Source of the DNA: Mesoplasma entomophilum
GTDB taxonomy: Bacteria; Bacillota_I; Bacilli_A; Mycoplasmatales; Mycoplasmataceae
Length of the DNA stretch: 64,000 bases
Direction: 5' to 3'
Assembly (NCBI RefSeq): GCF_002804125.1
Contig: NZ_CP024966.1
Span: forward strand, 558,001-622,000
The translations under genes and the position numbers were made by a program. The notes under the pieces are model-generated. The model searched no databases and was not told the origin of the DNA. It saw only the letters and a program-made list of their open reading frames with translations. The first letter of the stretch is position 1. Each line of letters starts with the position of its first letter. This document shows, piece by piece, positions 30,545 to 43,087 of this stretch.

Positions 30545-32419
30545 TTAGTTGGACTCAATCAATGTTATTTCTGATTTATAAAATTTTTCAGATTTAATTA
30601 CAAAACTTAGATTTAAAAAGGATAGATTAAAATCAATTGAAAGGTTGCTTGGAGCTTCTTTAAATTTTTTAAAAATAAGTTGATTATTGGTCACTTTAAT
30701 TATTGGAATATTTTTTATTTCTTCACTATTGTTGAATTGAAAATGAAATGATGAAGTATTGGTTTTATTTAAAAATTTCTGACGTTCCAATTTTGCAAAA
30801 TAAGTTAAGTTATTATTAAGCAAACTAAGCTGAGCATTTACATCAGAAATACTTTTTTCAATAGTATTTCCAACTTTAAATTGCAAAATGTTTAAACCTT
30901 TTAAACTAATTAGATGCTGATTGTCTGATAAAGACTTTCACGTTGTTTTTCTTGTTCCATAGGTTTCTTGAAAAACCTCTAAAGCATTCATTGTGTTTTG
31001 ATAAATTGTTTTAAAAATTGGATCTTGAACAGATAAAATTATTTTTGTTTTAGCTATTTCCTTTTCACTATTTAAATAACTATCGTTAATGTTATTTGCT
31101 GATATTGCTACATAATATGAAATTGGACTAATTGGATGATAATAATTGAATTCACTAAAATATAAAAAGAAGTTATTTAAAGTTATTTCTCCATAGCTAA
31201 CTATTGAATCAGAATCAATGTCAAGTTCCTGTTTAAATTTAGTTTGAAAATCATTTACTCATTTTTTGTATTCCTTATTTAAATAATCATGAATATCTTG
31301 ATTCCCTTTCACAAATTTATTTTCTAAAACAATTTGATCGTCTGTTATTAATTCACTAAAAATTGTTTTGAATAAATTCATGTTATTTGCATTGCTTGTT
31401 GAAACTGCGTCATCAAAAATTAATTCATTGGAGCCATATTTGTTTTGACGTTCATTGAAATTATTAATTTTATTAATAGATTTAAAACTTTTAAATCTAT
31501 TTTCATCCTTGAAAGCGAAGTTATAATTATAACTTTGTGATGAAATATTTGAACTATTTGTACGTTCTGAAATATAATTTAATAAGCTTTTCTCAAATTT
31601 ATTAAACTTAAATAAATTCTCAAAATCACTATTTGATAAATTAAGTAATCTTGAATAATCATTTATTCTAAGATCATAGGCATCAAATCATGCTCATTCA
31701 AATTTGTCTTTAATAAGATTTTCTCTTAATTCACTAGTTGTAAACTTTAAATCTTCAATAATGTCATCTTTATTAGAAATTGTAATTACTATATTCTGTT
31801 GATACTTATTTTTAATTACATTTTTATTAATGTCAGTATATTGATAAGCAAAAACCAAATCCAAATTGACATTTGCTATATATTTTTGATTTTTTTTGTC
31901 AAAATTTAAATAACTAAAATCAGTGTTTTCAAAATCATAAGATATTCCTTCAAATCATTTTTGATTCTCATTTCCAAATTCCAAAATACTTGCATAAAAA
32001 TCAAATTCAGGTTTTACCAATTCTACAATTGTTTCCTCTAATTTACTTTTACTAATAATTTTATTTAAGTCATTGCTTAGTGCCTGTTTTTGTCTTTGAG
32101 ATAAAATTTCATATTTAGAAGATACATTTTGGTTTTGCTTATGTAAACTTATTTCTTGCAAATTAGACTGAGTGAAAAAGTTAAGATTTTCATTTTGTTG
32201 CATAGTTTGATCAATATAAATAATTTCATTTTGCTTCTTAGTTAATACACTATGAAATTTTGTTTCAACTTCTTTCTTAAAAGAATTTGCAAGAATATAG
32301 TAGTTATATATTGGTTTATATTCTTGTTTAAAATCTCTTGGTTTTTTGCTACAAGCAGTAGTTATTAAACCAAAAATTAGAATAAACGTAAAAGCAATTG
32401 GCAATATTTTCTTTAGCAT
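30545..32419 (-). CDS. Cassette lipoprotein, ~620-residue type (cassette B)
   Basis: 624 residues through several UGA Trp. Signal MLKKILPIAFTFILIFG, lipobox ITTAC. Overall about two-thirds identical to copy A by eye, with conserved landmarks FAYQYTDINKNVIKNKYQ and ALEVFQETYG. Its ATG lies one base past the stop of the ATPase-coiled-coil gene (32421), so translation is probably coupled; in copy A the gap is 13 bases. Confidence 0.8.
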
Positions 32420-32420
32420 T

Positions 32421-35132
32421 TTATTTGTTTAATTTTTGCATTAGCAATACTTCATTTAATTTGTTTTTTTCTTCTTGTATTTCACGTCTAATTCTTTCAA
32501 GTTCTAAAACATTTTCGCGTTGCTTCATTTCACTATCAAACTTAGCTAACTTTTGATTTAATTCTTTCTCAAAAATCATTTCTTTTCTTAATTGTTCAAA
32601 ATATTCTCTTTCTTTATTTAAATCGGATTTAATTTTTTCTAACTCCTGATCTTTTAATAAAGTTGCATTTTGCTGATGACACATTGGCTGTTGTATATTA
32701 TGATCAAAACAATTATTTGAATCTTGTTGAAAACGTGCATATTTTTTCATATTCTGTTGTTCATTGATTTCATTTTTTAGTTTCTCTAATTCTTCTTTTA
32801 ATTTTGAGATTTCAAGATTATATTCTTTAATACTTGATGAATTTTCATTAATTAATTCAACTTTTGTATCTATATTATTTTGAAGTGTATTAATTTCACT
32901 ATATTGAGATTCCAATTTTTTTTGCTTTAATTGAGTTGAAATATTCTCAGTTTCAATTTTAGCTAATATGACATTTTGTGTTTCTTTTAATCTTCTCAAT
33001 TCTTCTTCAAGTTCAGCTTTTGATTCTTGAATAACTTGTGTTTCTGCATTAATGTTTTCAACATATGTTTTTAAATCTATAAGTTTATTTGTAAACTCAG
33101 CTTTGATTGAATCAATTTCTTCATATTCAGCAATTGTTGCAACAGCAATATCTTCTTGTATTTTTTTCAATTCATCAAGTTTTGCATTTAACTCAAGTTT
33201 TTTCATTTCAACTTCTTCTTGTTCTAAATCAACTTCTGTTAAAAACTCTTCTCTACTTTGTTTTAAAGCGCTCAAGTCCTTGTCTAATGCATCTCTTGAG
33301 CTATTAATTTCATCACTTTCAATTTGAATTTGAGTTAGATAACTTTTGAAATCTTTTATTTCTTCTTCAATGATTTCCCTTTGAACAGCAACCAAGTCCT
33401 TAAATTGATTTTCAAATTGTTTGAACTCATTCATTTTTGATTCAATTTCAGAAGATAATGAATTTTCAGATTCCATTTTAACTTTTTCAATATAATTTTT
33501 TAAGTCTTCAAGCTTATTTGAAAATTCAGCTTTCACTAAATCAATTTGTTCATATTCATTTGCTGAAGTTAAACTAATTTCATCTTGCAATGCTTTTAAT
33601 TCATCAATTTTAATTTGTAAATCTGTTTTTTTAAATTCTAATTCTTTAGTTTCAGCTTCTGTTTGTTCTAAAAGTACTTTTAAGCTAGTCGCTTGATCTT
33701 CAAATGTTGTTTTTACTTGATGAATAATTTCTGATTCTAGTTTAATTTTTGCAAAGTAATCTTTTAAGTTATCAATGTTTAAATCAATTTCAGTTTTTTG
33801 TTCAGTTACAATTTTGTTTAATTCTAATTTTAAATTTTTAAGTTCTTGTACTTTGTCAAAAAAATCATTTTTAATTGTATTTATTTCTGATGCTGTTAAA
33901 ACATTTTCGCCAACATAATTTGGATCATTTAAAACTAATGTTTCATGAGTTTTAGCTGATAAATCAGATAAATCTTCTTCTATTAATACAAGATCGTTTG
34001 ATAAACCAACTTTTATTTGACCTTGATTTAAACTCAAAATGTTTTTATATTTATTTTCTATTTTATTTAAGAAATCTAGCGCTTTGCCTAAATCTACTGA
34101 TTTATTTGCACTATCAATTATAAATTCTTTTAATGGCTCATATTTTGGTTTATGTGGTTTTTCCTTATCTTCTAATGCTTTTGTAATAGCGTCTATATTA
34201 ATAGGTTGTGCTATAAAATCTTTTGGCTGCAAATGATTTTTTTCTAAAATAGCTAAAGCATCATTCAATGTTTGATGCTCGTTTAAACCAATAACCAATG
34301 AGTTAGTACTTAAGTCAAATTTAAACGTCAAAATATTATGTTGATTTAAAAGTTTTTCAACTTCTGCTAATACAACATCTTTTTCAAATGAAACATTTAT
34401 TTTTTTGTATAAGTTTAATTCAGATTTTGATCCAGAAAATAATAATTTACCTTTTTCTAAAATTACAAAATTTTCAATTATATTATAAACTTCATCAATA
34501 TTATGAACTGTTAGTATAATTGTGCTATTAAATTCTTCTTTGAACTCTTTTAGTATTTTGTAAGTTTGTCCTCTTCATTTAGAATCTAAGTTTGCCCCAG
34601 GTTCATCTAAAATAAGAATTTCAGGTTCTTTAATAAAACATAAAATTAAATTCATACGGTTTTTCATTCCTCATGAAAATGCATTTAAAGGTTTATCTTT
34701 AGATGTTCATAAGTCAAATTTTTTTAATCAATATTCAATTCTTGATTTAACTAATGTTTTATCTAAACCCATAACATTACACATATTGTATAAAAAGTCA
34801 TAAGCTGTAATTGAATATAGCGAAAAATCCATTTGAGAATAAAACCCTATATTAGAGTTATTTTCAATTGAACTACTTTTTTTGCGTTCGTTGCCGTTAA
34901 TAAAGATATTTCCATCATAATTTAGAGTAGCTCCAAGTAATGAATTTAAGAATACGCTCTTACCTGATCCACTACTTCCAAGTAATGCTGTAACTTTTCC
35001 TTTTTCTATATTAAAGGAAAATGGACCTATATTTATATCTTTAAATTTTTTATGAAAATGGTCTACCATCACAGCATTATTATTTGAATTTTCTAAAATA
35101 ATACGCTTTGATTTTAAAATATTTTTTTCCAT
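32421..35132 (-). CDS. ABC-2-type ATPase fused to a long coiled coil (cassette B)
   Basis: 903 residues. The start at 35132 (MEKNILKSK) is chosen by similarity to copy A and a GGCGAA/AGGAGAGG-like ribosome site; an upstream in-frame ATG at 35213 would add 27 residues that copy A lacks. Walker A LLGSSGSGKS, signature FSWGMKNRM, Walker B ILILDEP. The coiled coil is one 53-residue sub-repeat shorter than in copy A. The central coiled-coil DNA (about 33030-33880) is almost identical to copy A, while residues ~300-420 have diverged, a mosaic typical of gene conversion. Confidence 0.85.
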
Positions 35133-35196
35133 TTCGCCTCTCCTTATATTATTTAAATAATTTCCTTGATTTGTTTTTAGGTTTCTTTTTTCAAAC

Positions 35197-35213
35197 CATG
35201 AGTTAATTTTCAC
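35197..35213 (-). promoter_or_regulatory. Conserved block upstream of the ATPase gene (cassette B)
   Basis: CATGAGTTAATTTTCAC, followed by a run of 16 A at 35214-35229. It is the counterpart of 23202-23218. The run length matches in both copies (16), which suggests either constraint or common recent origin. Confidence 0.4.
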
Positions 35214-35298
35214 AAAAAAAAAAAAAAAACAAGTCTTTCATGAATTTTAATAAAAAAACACTCAAATTGTTAATCAGCCAATAAGTTAGACATCAAAA

Positions 35299-35323
35299 AA
35301 AGAAAGCTTACAATGCCTTCTTT
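35299..35323 (-). terminator. hpt terminator
   Basis: Minus-strand stem AAAGAAGGC / GCTTTCTTT with a 7-base loop and a T7 tract, ~32 bases past the hpt stop codon. Confidence 0.75.
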
Positions 35324-35354
35324 CATTATTATTTATATACTTATACTAAATTTT

Positions 35355-35924
35355 CTATCATTTTCAATTTTCTAATTTCTCAGTGTCACAAATTGCAACA
35401 TAAGGTAAATTTCTTAACTTTTCTTGATAATCTAAACCATAACCGATTACAAAATGTTTTTCTATTGAAAAACATGCTCAATCAGGTTGTATTTCTACTT
35501 TTCTTTCAGTTGGTTTATCTAGCATTGTTAATATTTTGACTGACTTAGCACCTTTGTTAAGTAAATACTTTCTAACATAATCTAAAGTAATACCAGATTC
35601 AATAATATCTTCAACTATTAAAATATCACGATCTTTAACTGATGAATTAACGTCTAAATTAATTTTAGGCTCTCCATTGCTTTTTGTTCCACCAAGATAT
35701 GAACTTATAACCATAAAGTCCATTTCTAAGTCTGCTTCATAGTTCATACAAAATGTTTGATAAAAAGGAACGCATCCTTTTAACAAACCTATAACTAGTA
35801 AAGTGTTTTCACTATCTGAAGTTTTTTCATAGTAGGCTTTAACTTCTTTTGCTACTTCCTTTGTTCTTTGTTCTATTTGTTTATCTGTAAATAAAATTTC
35901 TTTAGCTAATGGGTGTTGTTTCAT
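35355..35924 (-). CDS. hpt: Hypoxanthine phosphoribosyltransferase
   Basis: 189 residues. It joins hypoxanthine or guanine to PRPP to make IMP or GMP in purine salvage, on which mollicutes depend. The PRPP-binding motif is seen as ILIVEDIIESGITL (~100-113), the early loop as LLKGCVPF, and the C-terminal W...VIGYGLDY...NLPYVAI motif is typical of Hpt. The length is normal. The last ~60 codons (from about KSVKIL) are the part found again as relics after both cassettes. ATG at 35924 with an AGGAGA ribosome site. Confidence 0.93.
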
Positions 35925-35952
35925 GGGTCTCCTAATAATGTTTATAAAAAAA

Positions 35953-35989
35953 TAATACCCATATTTGATTTGTTAATCAATAGGTATTA
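35953..35989. terminator. Intrinsic terminator after ruvX
   Basis: Outer stem TAATACC / GGTATTA with an inner TTGATT / AATCAA stem; T-rich on the minus side. Confidence 0.6.
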
Positions 35990-35994
35990 ATAAA

Positions 35995-36423
35995 TTATTT
36001 ATTAATTTGTTCTAAATATGTTTCTAAAATCAACTGTGCAGCTAAAGTATCTTTGTTTTCTTTTTGTTTTTGACGTGATAATCCTGCTTCAATCATTATT
36101 GATTTTGCCATCTTAGTAGTTCTTCTTTCATCTATTCTAACGATTTGATCCTCTTTTATATCTGTGTTATAAACTAAGAAACCTTCAATGAAATAATCAA
36201 CCATTTCTGCTCTTTCACCTATTGAACCATTCATGTTTTTTGGATAACCAAAAACAAAAGTATCATAGTTTTTATCTTTAATGAATTCTGTTAATAAATT
36301 GACACCCTCTTCAAAATTTCATTCTTCAAATTTCAAAGTAATTTCTTTTTTAGCTACCTTACCAGTGGAAGATGCCAATCCAACAGTTTTACTTCCAACA
36401 TCAAGTCCTAAAATATTACTCAT
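35995..36423 (-). CDS. ruvX: RuvX/YqgF-type Holliday junction resolvase or pre-16S rRNA nuclease
   Basis: 142 residues. RNase H-like fold with the N-terminal strand [14 protein letters not shown], the mid-protein [15 protein letters not shown] and the late acidic motif RIDERRTT that mark this family. Its start overlaps the end of the PAP2 gene by 8 bases, so the two are coupled. It acts in the cytoplasm; family members process pre-16S rRNA ends or resolve junctions. Confidence 0.9.
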
Positions 36424-37315
36424 AGTCTCCTCCAAGTTTTTTATTTAGCATTTTCAAAAATACATTTTCAAATATTAAAAATCAAGTGACTGCCATAATA
36501 CAAGCAAATGATATATCTGATAAAAAGTGCTTTGCTAAAACCATTCTTGAACTACCTACTAAACCAGCTAACACAAATGCAACTAATATAACACCATAAT
36601 AATATAAACTATCTTTTTTAAATAATAATGCTAATCCTAAAATAGTAATTGAACTTGTTACGTGTCCAGAAGGAAATGATTTATTTTTACCAAATCCATA
36701 AACATAAGTAATATTTCATCATTCACGGTACGGAACTTCTCCATTAATAACTGATTTAATGGGTCTTGGTCTTGAGAAAATGTTTTTTAAAAGTTCTGTT
36801 GTCAAAAAAATTGCAATTACATAAATAATAACTAGCCCCACTTTTCATAAAAAGTTTCTTTGTTCTGTGAAATTTGGATTTAATTTATAAAATATACTTG
36901 TTGCTATAAAAAATATTCAGAATATGAAAGTATTAAATATGTCTACACTAACTTCATTTGTATGCTTGTCTTTATTAGACATTAAAGGAGCAAATAAATA
37001 AAATGCAATTCCAGCATAGATCAAAGTTAAGTAAATTATTTTAAATATGAAAAGTTGTACTGATCAGTCTTTTCTTTTATCTGTTAAGTATATAAATATT
37101 CCCATAACACAAAAATTAACAGGAATAAGAAATGCTAATTGCCCAAATTTATCAAATGCGTAACCAAATCATGACTTTTCTCGATAAATATTTTCTGCTA
37201 TTTGAGCATCCAAAAAAGTTCCTACCATAAAGATGGTAAACAATGTTATTCCTATTAATAAAAAAGCATATAAGTATGGTTTTTTAAGTATTTGTTTGTC
37301 TTTTAGTAGTTTCAT
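36416..37315 (-). CDS. PAP2-family membrane phosphatase
   Basis: 299 residues with about six TM segments. All three PAP2 signatures are present: KNIFSRPRP (KxxxxxxRP), FPSGHVTSS (PSGH) and SRMVLAKHFLSD (SRxxxxxHxxxD). The family removes phosphate from lipids such as phosphatidate or isoprenyl diphosphates with the active site at the outer membrane face. The substrate here is not known. It starts at 37315, close to the divergent cdd promoter region. Confidence 0.85.
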
Positions 37316-37358
37316 ACATTTAATTATACTTAATTTATTCCTTTTTTAACTTAACTAA

Positions 37359-37367
37359 TGTTAAAAT
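37359..37367 (+). promoter_or_regulatory. Extended -10 promoter for cdd
   Basis: TGTTAAAAT is an extended -10 (TGn plus TAAAAT), about 23 bases before the start codon, with a T-rich -35 region. An AGAGGT ribosome site follows. Confidence 0.4.
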
Positions 37368-37389
37368 ATAAATCCGAAGAGGTATTTAT

Positions 37390-37794
37390 ATGAATTATGA
37401 TAATTTATTAGAAATTGTTAAAAAAGAAGTTTATGAAAGGGAATTTAAAACTGAAAAAGTAACAGCTGGTGCTGTTGCTTCAGTATTAGTAACAAAAGAT
37501 AATAATATTTACACAGGAGTTTGTGTTGTCATGGATTGTGCATTGGGAACATGTGCTGAAAGATCTGCGGCATTTCAAATGATTAAAAATAATGAAACTG
37601 AAATTAGAACAATTTTAACTATAGGCAGAAATGGTTATATCTATCCACCATGTGGGGCATGTTTAGAATTGATTAAGTTAATAAATCCTAATAATGAAAA
37701 TACACGATTTTATATTTCAAAAGATCAAACATTGAATTTAAATGAATTAATGATTAAAAACTGACAAGATAAAGAAAAAATGGAAAAATATTAA
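37390..37794 (+). CDS. cdd: Cytidine deaminase
   Basis: 134 residues with one UGA Trp near the end (NWQDKEK). It deaminates (deoxy)cytidine to (deoxy)uridine in pyrimidine salvage. Zinc-site motifs CAERSA (~57-62, with the catalytic Glu) and PCGAC (~95-99) give the Cys-Glu / Cys-x-x-Cys set of the homotetrameric type. One of only two plus-strand genes in the window. Its last codons form the left arm of its own terminator. Confidence 0.92.
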
Positions 37795-37806
37795 TTCCAT
37801 TTTTTT
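37775..37806 (+). terminator. cdd terminator overlapping the coding end
   Basis: AAAAAATGGAA / TTCCATTTTTT. The left arm encodes the last Lys-Met-Glu codons and the loop contains the stop codon, followed by a T run. Confidence 0.7.
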
Positions 37807-37815
37807 AATATAAAA

Positions 37816-37838
37816 AAACTAAGCTTTAAGCTTAGTTT
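37816..37838 (-). terminator. eno terminator
   Basis: Perfect palindrome AAACTAAGCTT / AAGCTTAGTTT with one base between, with a T run on the minus strand, 18 bases past the eno stop. Confidence 0.75.
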
Positions 37839-37855
37839 GAATAATTTATTTAAAA

Positions 37856-39217
<1,362 letters not shown>

Positions 39218-39345
39218 ATAATTTCCTCTCTCTATTTAAATTATGTATTTAACTCCTATATTATATTCTCTTTTTAAAAAAAATTAAATAGAAATTATTG
39301 CTTAAAATGTGATATCATTTAAAAGTTATATAAAAGGAGAATAAA

Positions 39346-41184
39346 ATGTCAAATCAAAAAATTATTAACATTGCGGTTATTGCTCACGTTGATGCAGGTA
39401 AATCAACATTAGTTGATGCACTTTTAAAACAAGGTGGAGCTTTTAGAGATAACCAAGAAGTTGTAGAACAAATCATGGATTCAAACGATCAAGAAAGAGA
39501 ACGTGGGATTACCATTTATTCAAAAAACTGTGCTATTGAGTACAAAGGAACTAAAATTAACATCGTGGATACTCCAGGTCATGCTGACTTCTCAAGTGAA
39601 GTTGAACGTATTATGAAAACTGTTGATACTGTTATTTTATTAGTTGATTCAAGTGAAGGACCAATGCCTCAAACACGTTTTGTTTTATCTAAAGCATTAG
39701 AATTAGGATTGAACCCAATCTTAATGATTAATAAAATTGATAAAAAAGATCAAAGAGCTGAAGAAGTTGTTGAAGAAGTATTAGAGTTATTCATGGAATT
39801 GGATGCAACTGATGAACAATTAGAATTTAAAACATTATATGGTATTGCTCGTGAAGGGATTGCTCAATTAAACTTAAATGATAAAGGAACTGATCTTTCA
39901 CCTATGTTTGATACTATTATTGAACAAGTTGGAACATACCCAATTGAATTAGCTGAAAAACCATTAAAAATGCAAGTTAGTTCATTAGCTTATGATTCAT
40001 TTATTGGAAGATTAGGAATTGGAAGAATCTTTGAAGGTAAAATTGCTGAAGGTCAAACAGTTAGTGTTGTTAAAAATGATGGTGAAGTTAAACAAGCCAA
40101 AATTTCTAAATTAACAGTTTACCAAGGATTAAATAAAGTTGCTGTTAAAGAAGCATTTGCTGGAGATATTATTACATTCGCTGGTATTGAACATATTTCA
40201 ATTGGAGATACTATTAATGAATTAAATAATATTAATCCAATGGAACCAATTACAATTGAAGAACCTACAATGAGTATGAACTTCTTAGTTAACACTTCTC
40301 CTTTTGCTGGTAAAGTTGGTAAATTTGTTACTTCAAGAAATATTAAAGAACGTTTAGAAAAAGAATTAGAAGTAAACGTTGGTTTAAAAGTTGAACCATT
40401 AGATAACCCAACTATTGAAGGATTCAAAGTTTTAGGACGTGGAGAACTTCACTTATCTGTTTTAATTGAACAAATGAGAAGAGAAGGTTTTGAATTAGCT
40501 ATTTCTAAACCTGAGGTAATTTTCAGAAAAGGTGAAAATGGAACATTATTAGAACCTATGGAAAAAGTTATCTTAAACATTCCTACTGAATATTCAGGAA
40601 CTGTTATTAATAAATTAAACCAACGTAAAGGTTTAATGACAGATATGGATTCTGATGGAGTTAGAGATAAAATTGTTTACAACATCCCATTAAGAGCTTT
40701 AATTGGATTTAGAAGTGAATTTACTAATGATACTCATGGTGAAGGAATCATGGTTAGAAGTTCAAATGGATTTGAACCATACAAAGGTGAAATTGAATCA
40801 CGTAAAAACGGAGTTCTTATTTCAATGGCTTCAGGTAAAACATTACCTTACGCTTTAAATAATTTAGAAGAACGTGGAATTCTATTTGTTGGACCTCAAG
40901 TTGAAGTTTATGATGGAATGATCGTTGGACAACACTCAAGAGATAATGACTTAGAAGTTAACCCAACAACTGGTAAAAAATTAACTAACACTCGTGCTAG
41001 TGGTAGTGATGACTCAGTTAAATTAACTCCACCTAAATTAATGACTTTAGAAGAAGCATTAGAATACATCGAATGAGATGAATTAGTTGAAGTTACACCA
41101 GATGATATTCGTTTAAGAAAAAGATGATTATCAAATACTGAAAGACGTCAACACAGAAACGATAATAAAAAAGTTTTTGATTAA
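39346..41184 (+). CDS. typA: Ribosome-associated GTPase TypA/BipA
   Basis: 612 residues. Translational GTPase: G1 AHVDAGKST, switch [10 protein letters not shown]3 DTPGH, G4 NKID, followed by EF-G-like domains III and V and the BipA-specific C-terminal domain (DDIRLRKRWLSNTERRQ at the end). BipA members act on ribosome assembly and on translation under stress and cold. Ribosome site AAAAGGAGA. Several Trp are read from TGA in the last 35 codons, without which it would end at 576 residues. Confidence 0.95.
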
Positions 41185-41187
41185 AAT

Positions 41188-41220
41188 AAAATGAACTCAA
41201 AATGTTGAGTTCATTTTTTT
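41188..41220. terminator. Bidirectional terminator between typA and the ASCH gene
   Basis: AAAATGAACTCAA / TTGAGTTCATTTT with a 3-base loop and T7. It serves typA and, from the other side, the convergent ASCH-domain gene. Confidence 0.8.
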
Positions 41221-41638
41221 ACTCTTTCTCAAGTAAATCAATTATTTCATTTTTTACATAATTGTAGTTTTGTGGGGCATTAAAATTATAATTATCTTTT
41301 AATTCTTTATAAGGTATATAATTTGCAAATTCCTTAAATTCAGATATTGTTAATACAAAACAACCACCTCTATGATTTATTCATTCTTCCATTATTTGGT
41401 ATGCTGCTTCTTTATCTTTTAATTGATTAGAATAAAATGTGCAAACTTCATCTTTACTCATTCATTTAACATCTCTTATCTTAATGTAACCATAAATTCC
41501 AGCTTTGCTTTTTGGTATGTATAAATAAAGTTTGTCATTAATATTTAGATCTGGCATTTTGAATCTATATTCGTATTTTTTCTTTCCACTTTTAATTAAA
41601 TCAAAATACTCTTTTTTCATTGATAAAATTAAATCCAT
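41219..41638 (-). CDS. ASCH-domain protein
   Basis: 139 residues from the ATG at 41638, which sits one base after the stop of the Nudix gene and opens with the usual ASCH start (MDLILSMKKEYFDLIKSGKKKYEYRF). An in-frame ATG at 41671 would add 11 residues and overlap the Nudix gene. The LYLYIPKSKAGIYGYIKI strand pair is the ASCH/PUA-like beta core. ASCH proteins bind RNA or modified nucleotides; this one's ligand is unknown. Likely co-transcribed with the Nudix gene. Confidence 0.75.
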
Positions 41639-41639
41639 A

Positions 41640-42164
41640 TTATTTATTAAGCCTATATGAACCTTGTTCATCTTTTAATAAAAACATTAGGTCAATAATT
41701 TCAAAATAAAATGGTAAAAATTCACCAGTTATAATCATATTATTTATTTCTTGTTTTGTTGCTCATTTTACTTCTTCAACTTCTTCCTTTTGTAAAACTA
41801 ATTTTTCAATTTCTACTTCTTTTTTAATTAAATAAAAATCATCAAATCCTTCACTAAAATTAATCGTAAATGATGGTCTGATATTTGAAAAATCTATTTC
41901 TAATCCTAACTCTTCTTTTGCTTCTCTTGTTGCTGTTGATTGGCTATTTTCACCAGTTGAAACAGAACCACTAACTGATGGTGTTCACATTCCAGTTCAA
42001 TGCTTTCTTTCCTTAGAAACTTTTTGAATTAACATTTCTTCTTTATTATTAAAAATTCCAATAGTTATTTTTCTTCTATAAAAACCTTTTGGAGGTTTAG
42101 TCCCTCTTATCATTGTTTGATCAGTTTTATTACCTAATATGTCATATAAATCTAAAATTTCCAT
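41640..42164 (-). CDS. Nudix hydrolase (IPP isomerase / YfcD-like type)
   Basis: 174 residues. A full Nudix box is visible: G-SVSTG-E-NSQSTAT-REAKEELGL (GX5EX7REUXEEXGU), about residues 65-87. The N-terminal part (EILDLYDILGNKTDQTMIRG) and WTPSVSGSV resemble the YfcD/isopentenyl-diphosphate isomerase-like Nudix branch. These cut nucleoside diphosphate-X compounds; the exact substrate is not clear. Ribosome site AAAGGGG. Confidence 0.85.
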
Positions 42165-42194
42165 ACGCGCCCCTTTAATTAATAAAATGATAAC

Positions 42195-42216
42195 AAAAAA
42201 TAACCCTATTGGGTTA
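42195..42216 (-). terminator. Terminator of the membrane protein at 42214-42954
   Basis: Stem TAACCC / GGGTTA with a 4-base loop and a T run on the minus strand; the stem includes the stop codon. Confidence 0.65.
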
Positions 42217-42954
42217 TCTTACAAACTTATATTTAATACTTATTTTATTGTTTAATTTTATAGATGTAAAGTTTACTAGTGAACTAACAAAGTAAAATAG
42301 CGCAATGAAACTAATCATCCCAGGTAATCATAAATAAACAGGTTGATCTGTTGGGTCCAATTGTGAATATGGAAATGGTGTAAATCAATCAGCTTTATCA
42401 GAATATTTAACAATCATTAATCCTCTAATAGAAATGAAAAATATATAAGCAAATGGAATAATACAATTTATTCAAGCTTTTTTCTTCATAAATTCTTTTG
42501 ATGTTAAAGTTGATTCTCTTTCTCTTAGAATATAATAACCAATTACTACAAAAGGCAAAATTCAGTGTTCAAGAACTGACTTTAGTACTTTATATCAGGT
42601 GTTAAAACCAACTATTCCATCTCTTGAAGCGATAAAAGTAAATGTATAAATTAAAAACACAACTATTTGATAAGAAACAACCATTGTCATTACATTATCA
42701 GATTCTGCTCAAGCAATTCTTTTACTATTTTTTCTGAAATAATTTAATACAGCAGCTATTCCTCAAAAAGATGTTATTAATGTAGTTCATACTGAAAAGT
42801 ATATAACTTGATTAATAATTGATTGATCAAAAGTAAGCGCACCACCTGATTCTGAATCTGGTTGAATAACAGACATTAATAAATCTATACCAACACAAAA
42901 TATTGGAGTTATTGCAATAAACAGCAATAATGTTAATTTTATTTTATTTTTCAT
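42214..42954 (-). CDS. Polytopic membrane protein, Pr6Pr/DUF1600-like
   Basis: 246 residues with many UGA Trp and about six TM segments. It starts MKNKIKLTLLLFIAITPIF and has mid motifs YFSVWTTLITSFWGI, ISIRGLMIVKYSDKAD and WFTPFPYSQLD. Same family as 5649-6401 (shared RG...W[FY]xPxPxxxxD near the end). No known activity. A weak hairpin (AACTTAT / ATAAGTT) lies just upstream at 42967-42998. Confidence 0.65.
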
Positions 42955-43040
42955 ATTTTCCTTTAAATAAACTTATGGCTAAAAAAACCCTATAAGTTAC
43001 ATTGTATTGTTTTTTTTGTTTAAGCGGGGTAAAAATAATT

Positions 43041-43078
43041 AAAAAACAGATAAATCTTTTAAGGATTCACCTGTTTTA
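43041..43078 (-). terminator. Terminator after the 269-residue hypothetical gene
   Basis: Outer stem AAAACAG / CTGTTTT with an inner imperfect AATCTT / AAGGATT stem; T run on the minus strand. Confidence 0.6.
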
Positions 43079-43087
43079 TTTAAATTT

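Larger units (their letters stand above)
23350..35132 (-). other. Cassette B: second copy of the ATPase-lipoprotein-permease-HU-XRE unit
   Basis: Same gene order as cassette A, starting 220 bases after intact hpt. It has only one ~670-residue lipoprotein and a remnant of the 78-residue gene. It ends in hpt relic B and two terminators. Five homologue pairs have equal or near-equal lengths (379/379, 529/529, 604/604, 622/624, 75/79 residues), so all the large genes appear intact. Confidence 0.8.

Noticed and set aside
9094-35132. CRISPR, restriction-modification, MIB-MIP or prophage as an explanation for the repeated region
   Set aside because: No regular short repeats, methylase, nuclease, immunoglobulin-binding/protease pair, capsid or integrase genes are seen in either cassette.
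40119-40427. 102-codon minus-strand frame inside typA
   Set aside because: Antisense of a conserved GTPase gene; no ribosome site and no recognisable product.
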